From contig JANEZZ010002067.1 in NCBI GenBank assembly GCA_026122225.1, positions 1,364,001 through 1,428,000 on the forward strand: DNA of 64,000 nt, given 5' to 3'. Shown one piece after another: positions 31,108 to 42,682 of this stretch. Within the stretch, counting starts at the first letter, position 1. Every line of letters begins with the position of its first letter. The notes below the pieces were generated by a model, which was not told the DNA's origin, searched no databases, and saw only the letters and a program-made list of their open reading frames with translations. This DNA is from Heloderma charlesbogerti (Eukaryota; Chordata; Lepidosauria; Squamata; Helodermatidae). The position numbers and the translations under genes were made by a program.

Positions 31108-31470
31108 CTAGTACCCACTGATAGACTTATCCTCTATGAATTTGTCGAATCCCTTTTTAAAGCTGTCCAAGTTGATAGCCGTAACTACATTTTGTGGCGG
31201 CAAATTCCATAGTTTAATTATGCCCTGTGGAAAGTACTTCCTTTGATCTGTCCTGAATCTCCCACCATTCAGCTTCATTGGATGGCCCTGGATTCTAGTA
31301 TAATGAATTTTTCTTTCTGTCCACTGTCTCATAGAATCATAGAAGAGTAGGGTAGGAAGGGGCCTATAAGACCATCGAGTCCAACTCCCTGCTCAATGCA
31401 GGAATCATGGTCTCCACACCAGGCATAATTTTATATGCTTCTCTCATGTCCCCAAACATGTTTTCACTTG
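31108..31470 (-). mobile_element. Old LINE-like 3' fragment, split by a CR1 end
   Basis: On the - strand 31332-31108 encodes GGRFRTDQRKYFPQGIIKLW and LPPQNVVTAINLDSFKKG, a C-terminal LINE-like block ending in FDKFIEDKS. The sequence from about 31407 (GGTCTCCACACCAGGCATAA) appears to be the upstream part of the same repeat. The class is not settled; CR1-like is most likely. Confidence 0.5.
31331..31406 (-). mobile_element. CR1 3' end fragment
   Basis: ATAGAATCATAGAAGAGTAG followed by GGAAGGGGCCTATAAGACCA and CAACTCCCTGCTCAATGCAG is the reverse complement of a CR1 3' end, matching 24493-24575. It lies inside an older repeat. Confidence 0.8.
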
Positions 31471-31628
31471 ATCTCTTCCATATCAAATGATGACTTGCCT
31501 ATCAGAATGGGCACTGAAACCATATTGCCATAGACCCAATGCTTTGAAGGGAGTCAGTTCACATACTAAACTGGCTGCCAACCAGTATATTCTAAAGTAA
31601 TTAAGCAGAGAGAAACCTGGTGATAGAC

Positions 31629-31780
31629 ATGAGAACATAAGAGCCACACTGGATCAGGCCAAGGGTCCATCTAGTCCAGCATTCTGTTCACACAGTAGCC
31701 AAACAGCTGTCAACCGGAAACCCACAAGCAGGGCATGAGTGCAAAACCACACTCATGTATGCGTGTGAACCAGCCCTGAG
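31629..31780 (-). mobile_element. SINE-like squamate repeat
   Basis: GAACATAAGAGCCACACTGG, ATCAGGCCAAGGGTCCATCT and CAGCATTCTGTTCACACAGT form a repeat pattern I recognise as common in squamate DNA. Borders and orientation are uncertain. Confidence 0.5.
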
Positions 31781-32309
31781 GTTGATCATGAGGTACTACT
31801 CAGTTTCACACTGAGTAAAATTCTGTTGAACTGACACATGAGGGATGGATCAGTTTGGCTCAATGTTACCTGCTGCAGAAATCTAAAACGTCACTATTTT
31901 TCTCATATTGGTTTCTACTAACCTTATTTAAAACTTTCTTAAAAACAATACTTAAGTATACGCAGTGTTACTCATAAGGAGGAGTTAAAGGATTTACAAT
32001 GCATACTCCAGTTTCTGTACCACATCCAGGTTTGCTTAAGGGCCAGATTTCCATAACATCTGCTTTTATGCTGGAAGAGTATTTTTATTCTTCATAAAGT
32101 AAATCAACCAGCTGAAAGAAGATTCTTTGTTGTCCTTATGCGAAGACTCTAAGAACAATGCACAGTGCCTGCTGACAAGTTCCATGTGTTAAAGAAGACA
32201 TGATTAAGGACACTACCTATCCTATCATTTGCATTCAACTGCAAATAATTCACTATCCGCTCAGCAGAGAGAATTTTTCCAAGACTTCATTAAGAAACCA
32301 GCATGTACT
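31781..32309. other. No recognisable gene or repeat
   Basis: Short frames only. Confidence 0.45.
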
Positions 32310-32590
32310 TTCAGGCAGGGGGGCAGAGCCCAAATCTGGCGCTCCTCCTCAGAAGACCACACCCACTTCCCCTGCCCCCCCCGCCACTGATGTTTTGGTA
32401 GCTTCCTGGCTTTTGTGTAGTTTTCCTCCCATTCTAAAAGGTTGAAGTGCCTCTCCTAAGGCTGAGTTCCTGGCAGTAAGAGCTTGAAGCTTAAAAAATG
32501 CTGATATTTTTTGTAGTTTGGCCCTGCTTCCTTTTGCATTTGGCCCCACCTACCACTGGAACATGGCCCCACAGAGGTGCCTTGAAATGG
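32310..32590 (-). mobile_element. hAT-like element, family H3, - orientation, partial
   Basis: Reverse-complement matches to 22500-22700: the + strand reads TTCTAAAAGGTTGAAGTGCC, GAGCTTGAAGCTTAAAAAAT and GGCCCCACCTACCACTGGAA. The ends are degraded and no target duplication was found. Confidence 0.6.
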
Positions 32591-33319
32591 TTAAAAAAAA
32601 ACCTCCCCACCTCCCCCACTTTAGGGTATAGCGGGTCTTTTTGATATATATTCTCAGTTTAAGCTGCTCTGTAAAATGAAAAGAATGAGGTGTATTCCAT
32701 GGTGGCACTTCCACTCATGCAAGGCAGGACCCCCAATTTTTGCCATTCCCTTCTACCCAGAAAGCTGCTCCTGAGGGTTGTGGCACCTTCTGAGACAGAG
32801 TAGATATGGTGAGGAGGGATAAGTAGGTGGGGAGGGGAGTGAAAATCAGGTGCTGTTTCTGCTAAGGCAAAGCTGCCATTGGATACTACCCAGTATTGGA
32901 TACTACCCAGCCACTGGATACTACCCAGTATTCCACGGGATGATTTGATCATGCTCTATTCAGTTTCTAACAGAATGTGAAATTTAGACAGGAGTGAAAT
33001 AGGCAGGGATCCTGGTTCCTGGAAAATCACAGTTAAAACCCCGCAACCAAGAAACCCAGATGTTGAAAGTTTTCAGGTCAAAATCAAGCAACTGTAGTTT
33101 GATCTCTTTGTGTATGGATACAACTCCATTCAACATCAGCTGAAGTGCTAATGATTTATTCAAGCTACCTGTGAGAAGGCTGAAATCAAGACTAAGGCTG
33201 CAATCCTATAAGCACTTACCTGTGAGTAAGTCGCATTCCCATGTACTGTAAATGTGCCAGAATACTGGATTTCAGCATTTCAGAAACTACATCAATACAA
33301 TTTAACATGTATAGAAATA
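32591..33319. other. Mostly unrecognised; short tandem at 32878-32936
   Basis: GGATACTACCCAG occurs three times between 32881 and 32930. A degenerate CAATCCTATAAGCACTTACC repeat piece lies at 33197-33240. Nothing else is recognisable. Confidence 0.45.
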
Positions 33320-33712
33320 TTTGGTCTAAAATAATTGATGCTTTCCAACTGTGGTGCTGGAGAAGACTCTTACGAGTCCCCTGGACTGCAAGGAGGTCAA
33401 ATCAGTCCATCCTAAAGGAAATCAACGCTGACTGCTCAGTGGAAGGACAGATACTGAAGCTGAAGCTCAACTGTTTTGGCCACCAAATGCGAATAGAAAA
33501 CTCCCTGGAAAAGACCCTGATGCTGGTAACGACTGAAGGCAAAAGGAGAAGGGGATGGCAGAGGATGAGATGGCTAGATAGCATCACCGATGCAATGAAT
33601 ATGGAGTTGAGCACACTCCGGGAGAGGGCGGAGGACAGGAAGGCCTGGCGTGCTATAGTCCACGGGGTCAGAAAGAGTTGGACACGACTTAACGACTGAA
33701 CAACAACAAATT
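33320..33712 (+). mobile_element. Bov-B LINE 3' end
   Basis: An open + frame encodes FQLWCWRRLLRVPWTARRSN, GHQMRIENSLEKTLML, KRRRGWQRMRWLDSITDAM and AWRAIVHGVRKSWTRLND, the C-terminal end of Bov-B reverse transcriptase. The non-coding tail GGACACGACTTAACGACTGA ends in ACAACAACAAA, as Bov-B does. The part upstream is missing. This family supplies enzyme for tRNA-headed SINEs in squamates. Confidence 0.9.
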
Positions 33713-34189
33713 ATAATACTAATAGGAATAGTAACAGTCACTACAAGTAGTGAAGTGTAGCAGCAGTCAGATAACAGCAGATGAGAAGGAGCAAAGAGAC
33801 TCATAAGGTACTGGCAGAGAAGAGTAAGTACTATGAAGAGTACAAACTGGAGTTAACAAGGAGCAAAGTTTGTAATAGAATGAGATTGCTCCCTATGGTC
33901 TCCAATATCACTATTCTTGTCCCTTCTAGTTGAGCAACTCTAACAAACATCTTCTCAGCTTTTCTTTGCAACCATAAGGGGTATAAGTTGTTTTTTGTTT
34001 TTTTTTAAGTGAAAGCTTCTGGGAAATCTGAGGGTGGTATGGGATTCTATGATAAAAATGACATTCTGTGATCAGGAGAGAGGCCTCAGAAGCACACGAA
34101 CAATGGAATCCTATGCATGTCTATTCAGAAAGCAGTCCCTTTGAGTTCAATGAGGCTTACATTCAGGTAAGTGAGTACAGGATTACAGC
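33713..34189. other. No gene; degenerate short repeat at 34105-34185
   Basis: GGAATCCTATGCATGTCTAT through CAGGTAAGTGAGTACAGGAT is one more copy of the AATCCTATGCA-type repeat. The rest is unrecognised. Confidence 0.5.
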
Positions 34190-34392
34190 CTTTGTGGAGG
34201 GGCCATAGCTCAGTGTGATAGTGCACCTGCTTGGCGTGCAGAAGGTCCCTGGACCAATCCCTGGCTTCTCCAGGTAGGGCGTGGAAAGAATCCTGCCTGA
34301 AACCCTGGAGAACCACTGCCAGTCAGCATTGGCATTACTGGGCTAGATGGGCCAATGGTCTGACTCATTATAAAACAGCTTCCTGTGATATC
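34190..34392 (+). mobile_element. tRNA-Ala-like headed SINE, + orientation
   Basis: The head GGGGCCATAGCTCAGTGTGA, anticodon-arm region GCTTGGCGTGCAGAAGGTCC and T arm GGACCAATCCC derive from a tRNA, probably Ala. The body has CCTGAAACCCTGGAGAACCA and GCTAGATGGGCCAATGGTCT and ends CAGCTTCCTGTGAT. A and B box-like sequences are present but mutated. Confidence 0.8.
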
Positions 34393-34399
34393 CTCATAG

Positions 34400-35610
34400 G
34401 TGGATAACATGGTTTAATCAAGATAGAGCAACTGAATTAGAACAGTATAATGTTTCAGCAAAGTTGAAAAATACTTTATGGTTCTGTAATAAATGTGACA
34501 GAAATATATTAAGAATGAACCCATGTACCAAAAACCTGTTTAACAACTGGTTGAAACTTAAAAGAGTATTAAGTCCAGGTTTATCTCCATTAACAGCTAT
34601 TACAGAGAATGATGAGATGACAGATGAAATGCAACTAGGCAATCTATCTTTATGGTACAATCATGGGCTAATAGAAATAACCACACTTATAGATAAGGGA
34701 ACATTTAAATCATATTAACAAATACGGAACGAAATGCAATACTCCCAACCTTTATTTTTTCAGTATTTACAGCTTAGAAGTTTAGCCTTAAGGTTACTAA
34801 GGAAATCCCAACCTCTTCAGGAAAAAACTACCTTTGAAAATTTGATGATGCATAATCAGGAAAACCTATTAAGTAAGCTTTATAAAGTTCTATTAGGTTT
34901 AGATCTTACAATTAATAATTATCAGAAAAGCTGGGAAAGAGAACTAACTTGTCTGATTCCAGTAAGTACCTGGACTTGGATCTGGAATAATATATCACAG
35001 CAGACTATTAGCACAAACCTGAAAGAATTTTTTTTAATTTATATTCCGCTGGTATTTAACACCTGTAAGTCTGAATTGCATTTATCATAAAGGTGATAAC
35101 AGGTGCTAGAGATGTAAAATGCCTTACGCAGATATGGTCCATGTTTTTTTGGTTTTGCCCAGTCATTAAGGACTATTGGCTAAAGATAATAGATGAAATT
35201 GAAATTATATCAGGATATAGACTACCTTTGGATCCAATAATTATTCGTTTTGGTTATGTCAAGGAAGTTGTTCTATCCGATGACATAGAGATGATATTGC
35301 ATTTTTTAACAGCCACCAGAATGCTGTTATCGGCAAACTGGAAAAAACCAAAAGCCCCTACAGTTGATGACTGGATTATTAAAGTATGGGAAATAATATA
35401 TATGGTTAAGTTAACTAATATAGTAAGGGTTCGAGAGGGAAGACAGCAAAATAATAGATTTATAGAAAAGTTATCATTATTTGTAATGCATTGGTGTAAT
35501 AAGAATCAAGAGAATGTACAGCCTTTTGTGTTATTGGGAACTTTGTGATATTTGCTGGTTTTGTTGATTAATTTGATTATATTCTATATTGTTTGAACTG
35601 TTGATAATTT
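34400..35610 (+). mobile_element. L1-like LINE, ORF2 C-terminal half, 5'-truncated
   Basis: Frames in series encode KLKNTLWFCNKCDRNILRMN, NLSLWYNHGLIEI, FFQYLQLRSLALRLLRKSQ, NYQKSWERELTCLIP and then, past a frameshift, IWSMFFWFCPVIKDYWLKII, VDDWIIKVWEIIYMVKLTNI and ENVQPFVLL. These are typical of the L1 ORF2 C-terminal region. It ends at about 35610 in TGATAATTTTTTTTAAAAAA. Frameshifts and the missing catalytic domain make it inactive. Confidence 0.8.
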
Positions 35611-35651
35611 TTTTTAAAAAATGAGACTTACTTCCAAGTACACTTGCATAG
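35588..35651 (+). repeat. 64-bp direct repeat, copy 1 (L1 tail plus flank)
   Basis: Covers the last bases of the L1 (ATTGTTTGAACTGTTGATAA), its T/A tract and the following GAGACTTACTTCCAAGTACA. The same 64 bp recur at 36914-36977 with one difference in the T/A tract. Confidence 0.9.
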
Positions 35652-36435
35652 GAATATAGCCTTTCAGCACAATCCTATGCCTGTTCATGATGTTCAGAGG
35701 GTCTTACCTGGGAGTAACTGTGCATAGGATTGCAGTCTTAATCTATTAATTTAAATTAAATCAGCTCTTAAATTAAAAAAAAGTAATTTACTCCAGTAAA
35801 TCCTTGCCATAGTGATGCCCGGAGTGCTATGTAATTAATTATTAATTAGAACAGATTATTTATAATCTGTTCTTCTGCAGTTAAACTCAGAGCATCACCT
35901 ATGATATTAGCCCTGGAGCCAATACTAAGAATGTTAGACCTACTTCTCAAGATCAAGCTAGCATGTTCAGAACTTGTTTATGATTGCACGTTGAGAATTC
36001 ATGTTCATGACTACATCATAAGTAGTCACATTATTGCTTCACTAGGTGTCTGCCCAGATTTAGCATCTTTTCACAGTATGCACTGCACTACATATACATC
36101 GGTGTTTAACCACTGTTCACTGAAGTACACATATTACCTGTGCAAGGGAGACATGCCCTCCAAACATGCTGCGACATGTACCAACAAGCCATATCAGTCA
36201 TGCCTCCCTGGCACATGACCACTGTGTGTTCAGAATATTTGGGAATGTATATATCCCATTCACACTTTATGTGTCAACTGTGGGTAAGGATGTATGGAGA
36301 ATTCAGATCAGTTTGTTTTTTACCAGAATTTACTCAATTTATACCTCCCAGAACCAAACATGTACCTGAACACCACCTATGGCTGAAGTCCTTACATTTT
36401 GTGAGCCTGTGATGCAAATCGCTCCACAAAAACCA
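35652..36435. other. Unrecognised, with old AATCCTATGC-type repeats at its start
   Basis: 35665-35742 holds another degenerate copy ending GTGCATAGGATTGCAGTCTT. The rest has only short frames. Confidence 0.4.
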
Positions 36436-36720
36436 TGTCAACATTCATGCAGAGGGCACCTTGTCCGGGGAGGCTCAGGATTTCATGGCCTCCATGATGA
36501 CCATGGACTGTCCCAACATGCCATCGGCCCAATGCATGTAGCAGGGCACACTCTAGACTTGGTTTTCTCAACTGGATATGGAGATGGTTGTCTGAAGGGG
36601 GGGACTTTGCTTCAGTGCCTTTGTCATGCAGGGTTTCTCCATGAGTGATTTACTCTCAACTGGCTGCGTTTGGAGTTTGTTAGGGATACATGACATCATG
36701 GCCATCCAGCAGCCACCCCA
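36436..36720 (+). mobile_element. L2-like LINE fragment between endonuclease and RT
   Basis: The translation HAEGTLSGEAQDFMASM and, after a frameshift, LSQHAIGPMHVAGHTLDLVF and STGYGDGCLKG matches the end of the L2-like endonuclease region. It is isolated; the RT part does not follow directly. Confidence 0.65.
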
Positions 36721-36888
36721 GAGCTTATCACAGAGAAACCAGATTTGCTGAGATTGCTTAAAGTCCAATTCTTTTCCTTAAATCGGTTCTCAGCAGTATA
36801 GTTGTTGTGTGTCCCAACCCCCGCATTTACCTGGGGTATTCTAACCCTGCCCAGGGGTGTATCTTTCACTATGATCCCAGTCAAGGGG

Positions 36889-37007
36889 ACAAGCCTCATT
36901 GAGCACAATTCCCATTGTTTGAACTGTTGATAATTTTTTTAAAAAAATGAGACTTACTTCCAAGTACACTTGCATAGTGTACTTGTGCTCAATGAGGCTT
37001 GTTCCCT
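36889..37007. repeat. Inverted repeat flanking the second 64-bp copy
   Basis: GGGACAAGCCTCATTGAGCA (from about 36887) and TGCTCAATGAGGCTTGTTCC (to about 37005) are inverted arms of about 23 bp. The 64-bp repeat copy 2 (36914-36977) lies in the loop. Confidence 0.75.
36914..36977 (+). repeat. 64-bp direct repeat, copy 2
   Basis: Matches 35588-35651 at 63 or so of 64 positions (T8A6 against T7A7). It begins with the last 24 bases of an L1 but no L1 body precedes it. Confidence 0.9.
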
Positions 37008-37734
37008 AAATGCACACATCAGAATTTAAAGAGATCCCCCTTAACTGAAATGGTACCATTTAAAGCACAAATTCCCTAACAGATGTAAAGCGTGATCTTG
37101 AGGCTCCGATTCTCCATTGTTTGGTTTATTGCCTTAGAAAGTAACTACTTCACGCCTTCATTATAGGGATCCTGCACTCTGTCTTGTTAGAAAGGGGGCT
37201 GGTTTCCCATCCCTCTGTTCTTACCACCACCACCATCTTTCCCAGCACAAGCATATGTGTGTCTACTCGGAAGTATCCCATTGTGCTCAGTAGGCTTGTC
37301 CACAAAATGCACACTCCAGGGAATCACTGAAATTTCCATGAATCGAAATAACGCATTTAGGAGTCTTGATGTCGAAGCTTTGATTGATCCAGCACAGCAG
37401 CTAGAACACCGTGTTCCTCCTCTACTGATGGTTTATTTAATGAAGTAAGTAATGCATGGCGGGGGGGGGGGGAGAAGGAGATTGTTCAGCAAGGAGAACA
37501 TTCTGTTCTTTTAATCACTGTTGCTTTAAGAAAGTACTTAATGCAGGCGCAGGGAGGGAGACAAAGAGAAGGAGTGATTCCATCACTGTCCAGAGCTGAG
37601 AGCAATGAAACAAAATAGGTGACATCTTGAGTGCAGATGGAGAAGAACTCCTAGTGGGTGCAATCAAACATGGCTATGTGCCTATGGTGAGGTATATTCA
37701 GGGACAGTAGGGGAGCAAAAAAAAAAATCTTGCT
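37008..37734. other. No recognisable gene; poly(G) tract at 37459-37471
   Basis: A degenerate GTGTGTCTACTCGGAAGTAT repeat piece lies at 37256-37320. The rest is unrecognised. Confidence 0.45.
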
Positions 37735-39010
37735 GCCTCTATGGAATGCTCTCTCCGCCACCCAGCAGAGCTTTTCAGAGTCATCTGGGGGCTATTATAT
37801 GCCGGCCCTAAGGACACTGTAGACCCGTCTGAGGCCCACTGTAATTCATTTGCTAGGCACTTCCAGAAGAGTCCTGTTACAGCAGGTGAATCTGGTGAAG
37901 TGTCCAGAGCACAATTTTGTCCAGTTTTCTTGGATGAGTTTCAGTTGGTACAGCTCAAGGACGTAGACAAGGTGCTTGGATAGGTTTGTGCAACCACTTC
38001 CGTGCTGGATCATTGCCCCTCTTGGCTTATAAAAACTGGCAGAGAAGGAACAGCTGGCTGGGGCAGGGAGGTGATAAATGCCTCCTTGCAAGAGGGAGTG
38101 GTCCTCGGGCCGCCTCAAAGAGGCAGTGGTGAGACCACTCCTGAAGAAACCCTCCCTGGACCTAAAAAACCTTGATAATTTTAGGCCAGTGGCAAATGTT
38201 CCCTTCCTGGGTAAGGTTCTTTAGCAGGTGATTGCCAACGAACTTCAGACACTCTTGGATGAGACTGATTATCTACAGTATGTCCCTATCTGGACAGGGA
38301 TATCCTGGCTTCAGTTGTCTGTGCTCTAGTAATATCCAAGTTAGATTACTACAATGCAGTCAACGTGGGGCTGCCTCTAAAAATGGTTCAGGAACTGCAG
38401 CTTGTGCAAAATGTGGCAGCCAGATTAATAACAGGAACAAGAAGGTCCAAACATATAACACCAATTCTTGCCTGCTTGCACTGGCTGCCTGTATGTTTCT
38501 GAGCCTGATTCAAGGTGCTGGTTTTGACCTATAAAGCCTTACACAGCTCAGGACCACAATAACTGGTGGAACAGCTCTCCTGGCATGAACCGACTCATAT
38601 ACCATGCTCAGCATCCGGCCCTCCTCTGGGTGCCTCCTCCAAGGGAGGCTCACAAGGGGGCAACAAGGGAGAGGGTCTTTTCAGCGGTCCCTCCCCCAAT
38701 TATGGAATGACCTCCCCGATGAGGCCTACCTGGCGCCAACATTGTTATATTTTCAGCGCCAGGTTAAAAATTGCCCTCTTCTCTCAGGCATTTGGTAGCA
38801 TATAGTGAGTGTTAATTAGGTCCTGGATTGTCTTGCTGATAGTTTAACAAATTGTTTTTAGGTATATGTTGTCTGTGTGTGCCATTGGTTAATATGGCTT
38901 TTATGTAATTTTTTTTTGTACTTTGTATAATGTGTTTTAATGGTTTTTATTTTTGTGAACTGCCTAGAGAGCTTCGGCTATGGGACGGTATAGAAATGTA
39001 ATGAATGAAT
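37735..39010 (+). mobile_element. L2-like LINE, internally deleted
   Basis: Upstream translation KKPSLDLKNLDNF and RPVANVPFLGKVL is the start of the RT domain. It ends after ETDYLQ, and the next block is SKLDYYNAVNVGLPLKMVQE, so the catalytic centre is deleted. It continues TRRSKHITPILACLHWLPVC, KGEGLFSGPSPNYG and a tail ending GGGACGGTATAGAAATGTAA and (TGAA/TGAG)n. This copy shows the uninterrupted sequence at the site where the L1 sits in the copy at 28170-30310. Confidence 0.8.
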
Positions 39011-39301
39011 GGATGAGTGAGTGAGTGATTGAGTGAACAAATGTGTTCAAAAAATTTTTAAAATATGCATAAAAATGTGTACATCTCAAAAATATGCACA
39101 AATTTTAATAAGAGGGGCAATGTACACGTTTCAAAAATGTGCACGATTGCTGCATATATTTGGAAATATTCACACAAAAATGCACACAAATGTTTGTGCA
39201 AAAAGAAAAGAACCAGCACTCAAAATCTGATACAGGCATGGGTCGAAATGACCTTCAAGGTCAAATAGCTCAAATAGCTTGTGTTTTGCCAATTTGCACA
39301 T
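39011..39301. mobile_element. Possible hAT-like element ending CACATCCCTA
   Basis: A- and T-rich sequence full of ATGTGCA-like and ATATGCACAAA motifs ends TTTGCACATCCCTA at about 39297. That matches TAGGGATGTGC-type right ends. The left end was not located. Confidence 0.4.
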
Positions 39302-40686
39302 CCCTAACTGTGGGAAAAATTAGTCAAACATCAGGACACCAGTTGCACAGATTCACTCAACATGAAGCATGAAGCCCAAAATTCTATCTGACTTGGATTT
39401 TTGTAATGAGCCTTGTTGATGACAGCAGGAGCTGTTAAGATTATGTGAAATGTGGATTGCTACAAATCTGTGATTATAGCAAGGAATGGTGTAAGGATAG
39501 CTGTGCTAGGAATGGATGAATATTGTAAGGGTTGACCTGTGGAAATGTGTTGTCATGTGGAATGCAGCAAGCACGAGAGATTGAAGGTGTGGTTGGAACC
39601 AAAGAGCTGACTGACTGTGAATTTGTAGCTCCAGGTTAAAGCCTGGAAATGTAGTCTGCCTACTTGTCCCTCAGAAGCACTGAAGTTTTCAAGTTTCTAG
39701 TCCTTTTAATAAACCTATCAAAAACCCATGTTACTTATAGGCACACACAGGGCCAATTCAGCTCTCAGCCCTAAAAGAAGTCTTCCTTGGCTATGGTTAA
39801 ATCAAAGTTTTCATTAAAAGGAGTATTTATAGGGATAAAAGTCTTGCTCTACCACTGCCCATACTACACCTGTTTTGAGAATAAATGGGAGATCTGTTTC
39901 CAGTGTTGTCCATTTGGCATTTCTCGCCACCAATAAATATACCTTCTAATAAAAAAGTTACTCCGCTGCAGAATTTCATCATTAATCTTGTTCCGCTAGG
40001 GCGGCTTTTAGGATGCCAAGATTAACACTGACCTTGAAAAAGCCATTTAAAAGTATGTTGGCCTCCTGTCCGGCACACAACAGGCATTCATCCTGGGCAG
40101 CCCAGTGCTTCCCACCTTTCCCATCAAGGGAGGCTTTAAGAAAGCTATGTACAAGCTCCAGATATAGAAGCGTCAGACCAGATGCCAAGGTAGTGTTTGC
40201 AACGTTGACATCAGTGGAGCAACGCCAGTTTGCACTAATTACAGCCAGGTCTAGCACAGAATGCTAAGAGCGAAGGTTTGTTGTACCGAAGCCATGTGAC
40301 TTGAATTATGACATTATGCTTCCTTCAAATTGACACGGGTAGCCATTGCTCTGCGACTGTTTACATGTCCCAGTGGCAGATGGCCCCATGGGCCACAGTA
40401 AGGTCTCAGAAGAAAAGAAAAAGCAACCACCATGTAGCCAAAAAGGAACTATTGAATAATGGTCTAACTTTCAGGTACCAGACTATGACAGGTGACTTAC
40501 AAAAACATACATTCAAATGTAAATGGAACTAAACTTGTTGGGATCTCCTTTTGAGAGCAGGAATTGACTGGCACCGTGTGATGTGAAAGATGTTGCTCCC
40601 CAACCACCTGTCATCAAGTGTTTGGAAGTGGAGTGAAATAGAGGTGATGGTAGAGTACTTCAGTTGAAGGGTGAGATTTAAGGAAG
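39302..40686. other. No recognisable gene or repeat
   Basis: Short frames only. Confidence 0.45.
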
Positions 40687-41118
40687 GTGAGACGATACCA
40701 GCAGAGCACCGATCTTTGCAGTGAAATTGCACGCGAAGGGCCATTGGAGCCACGTGCTGGAAGAGGAAACGGCAAGGCCATGTTAGCATTCAGGCAAGCA
40801 CCCAAACACCTTTTCTGGGCTTTGGCCCCAAACCCAGCCAAAGCCACTGGGGTCTGCCTCTCACCCTTGACCTTGACCCAGATGGCTCAAGTCCAGGATC
40901 CACATATCGACATTTTTCAAGAGCTGGCAACCATATGGGCTCTGGATTTCCTGGAACTGTACCACTTCACAATCCAGGAGCAGGATTGTCCCCAACACTT
41001 GTCCCCAACACTTGGCGGGGACAAGGCTAGAACCGCCTTCATGCAGTTACTGAGGAACAGGGCCATGCTGCTGGCCCTGAACCCCGGGCTGCATGGCTTC
41101 TCCAAACCTGCCACCTGA
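40687..41118 (+). other. Unrecognised 143-codon open frame
   Basis: The frame starts MRRYQQSTDLCSEIAREG and ends LNPGLHGFSKPAT. It is the longest + frame here without a repeat assignment. No domain, signal peptide or membrane segment is evident, and composition does not distinguish it from chance. A short direct repeat (GTCCCCAACACTTG twice at 40987-41015) lies inside. Probably not a gene. Confidence 0.2.
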
Positions 41119-42328
41119 TCTCTACCTGTTGAGTGCGGATGTCTGCAAAAAAGGAACTATAGGAAGTGGTGCAGGTTCGGACCCCTGAGGTTCTAAGGGC
41201 CCAATACAACCCCTGAACTTGTGGCGATGGCGCCTCCTCCCTCCCATTGCTCCTGGCCTGATCCTGCCTGCAGGCTCGTCCAGCCAGCTGCAAAAGGAAT
41301 AGCCATGGCAGCTGGCTGGGTGACCATTTAAAAATGACTCTTGAGTAGCAGCATTGGAGGACATGGCCAATGAGGACCCAAGAGTGCTGTAAAGACTGTC
41401 CCTTCACTGCCCCTGTTCCCTCATGGCCGGGTCCCCCCTCCCCCAAAGGCAACGTCTGATTGGTTCAGACTGCTGCCATTAAAATGTAAGTTGAAAACCC
41501 CAAGTTATTTCAAAATAGCGTGCCGTGGAGCCTGCCCTGGTGCTATCTGGTGCTATCTTTTGCCAGCACAGGTCTGGCCAGGCAAGGAGGGGGAGGAGGC
41601 AGTGCTGCTGCTGCCACCAGCACCAGTTAAAACTTAAAAAGAAAGCAGGGAGTGGCTGGTGGGGGCAGCAGCAGCATTGGCTGGTTGATGGGGGGCCGTG
41701 GGGGAGCAGTGGTAGGAGGGCAGTGGCAGCTGGGTGGGGGTCGGAAAGCAACTTGCCTGGGCCCCTCAAAGCTAGCTACATCCCTGCATGTAGGTGCACT
41801 GAGGGAATCCTGCACATAGGTGTACTAGGGGATCCTAGGTGCACTGCACAAAGCTACTGTAGCTACACCCCTGCACATAGGCTTCCACAGGAGTGGAAGC
41901 CTGAGTGATCCGATGCCCGCTCCTGGGGATGGCTACCTGTGTAGGGGTACATATACACACAGGCTTTCCCCCAGCAGACATCCATACTTAACATATCCCA
42001 CCGTGGGGCGGGGGGGGCAGGGCCAGTGGCATGGCTGCACTCCCTAGTAATCAGATGAAGACCCTTTTCATTGATATGCTCATTTTCCACAGGCAGGGGG
42101 TTTTCGATGTAGAGGAACCAGAACCAGAACCACTTGCATTCTGAAGTAGTTTTGGTTCCAGGAAGGGACTGAATGTGTAAACTGGTCCTAAGGCTACCCT
42201 AATTGTTCTAGATGTTGTTAGGGGACCTCCTGCCCTGTAGAAAAGGATTTTCTCCTTCCCTACAGGGATGCATTCCATGTATTATATCTTCCTGGGGCTG
42301 CGATATTATGCCAGTTACAGCGAGAGTT
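41119..42328. other. No recognisable gene or repeat
   Basis: Mixed sequence with short frames. GCTAGCTACATCCCTGCATG (41768) and a CTACACCCCTGCACATAGG phrase (41861) may mark eroded element ends. Confidence 0.4.
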
Positions 42329-42670
42329 AAAAAAGGTAAAGGTGTCCCCAACCAGTCGTGTCCGACTCTAGGGTGCGGTGCTCATCCCCGTTTCTAAGCC
42401 GAAGAGCCAGCGCTGTCTGAAGACGCTTCCGTGGTCATGTGGCCGGCATGACTGAACACCGAGCTGCACGGAACGCTTTTACCTTTCCCGCCGAGGCGGT
42501 ACCTATTTATCTACTTGCAATTTCTTGCTTTCGAACTACTAGGCTGGCAGAAGCTGGGACTGAAGATGGGAGCTCACTCCGCCACACAGCACTCGGGTCT
42601 CGAACTGCTGACCTGCCAACCTTCCAGTCTGCAGTTCAGCGTCTTAACCACTAAGCCACCGCGGCCCCGT
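42329..42670 (-). mobile_element. tRNA-headed squamate SINE (copy 2), - orientation, with target duplication
   Basis: On the - strand it starts GGGGCCGCGGTGGCTTAGTG, a tRNA-like head with A box TGGCTTAGTGG, and GCAGTTCGAGACCC as a B box. It ends GACACCTTTACCTTTT. ACAGCGAGAGTT (42317-42328) and ACAGTGAGAGTT (42671-42682) flank it, 11 of 12 matching. The - strand stretch AGTCGGACACGACTGG resembles the Bov-B 3' tail at 33690, consistent with mobilisation by Bov-B. Confidence 0.9.
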
Positions 42671-42682
42671 ACAGTGAGAGTT

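Noticed and set aside
34190..34392. Functional tRNA-Ala gene
   Set aside because: The head is followed by a SINE body, repeats elsewhere in the window and has several stem mismatches.
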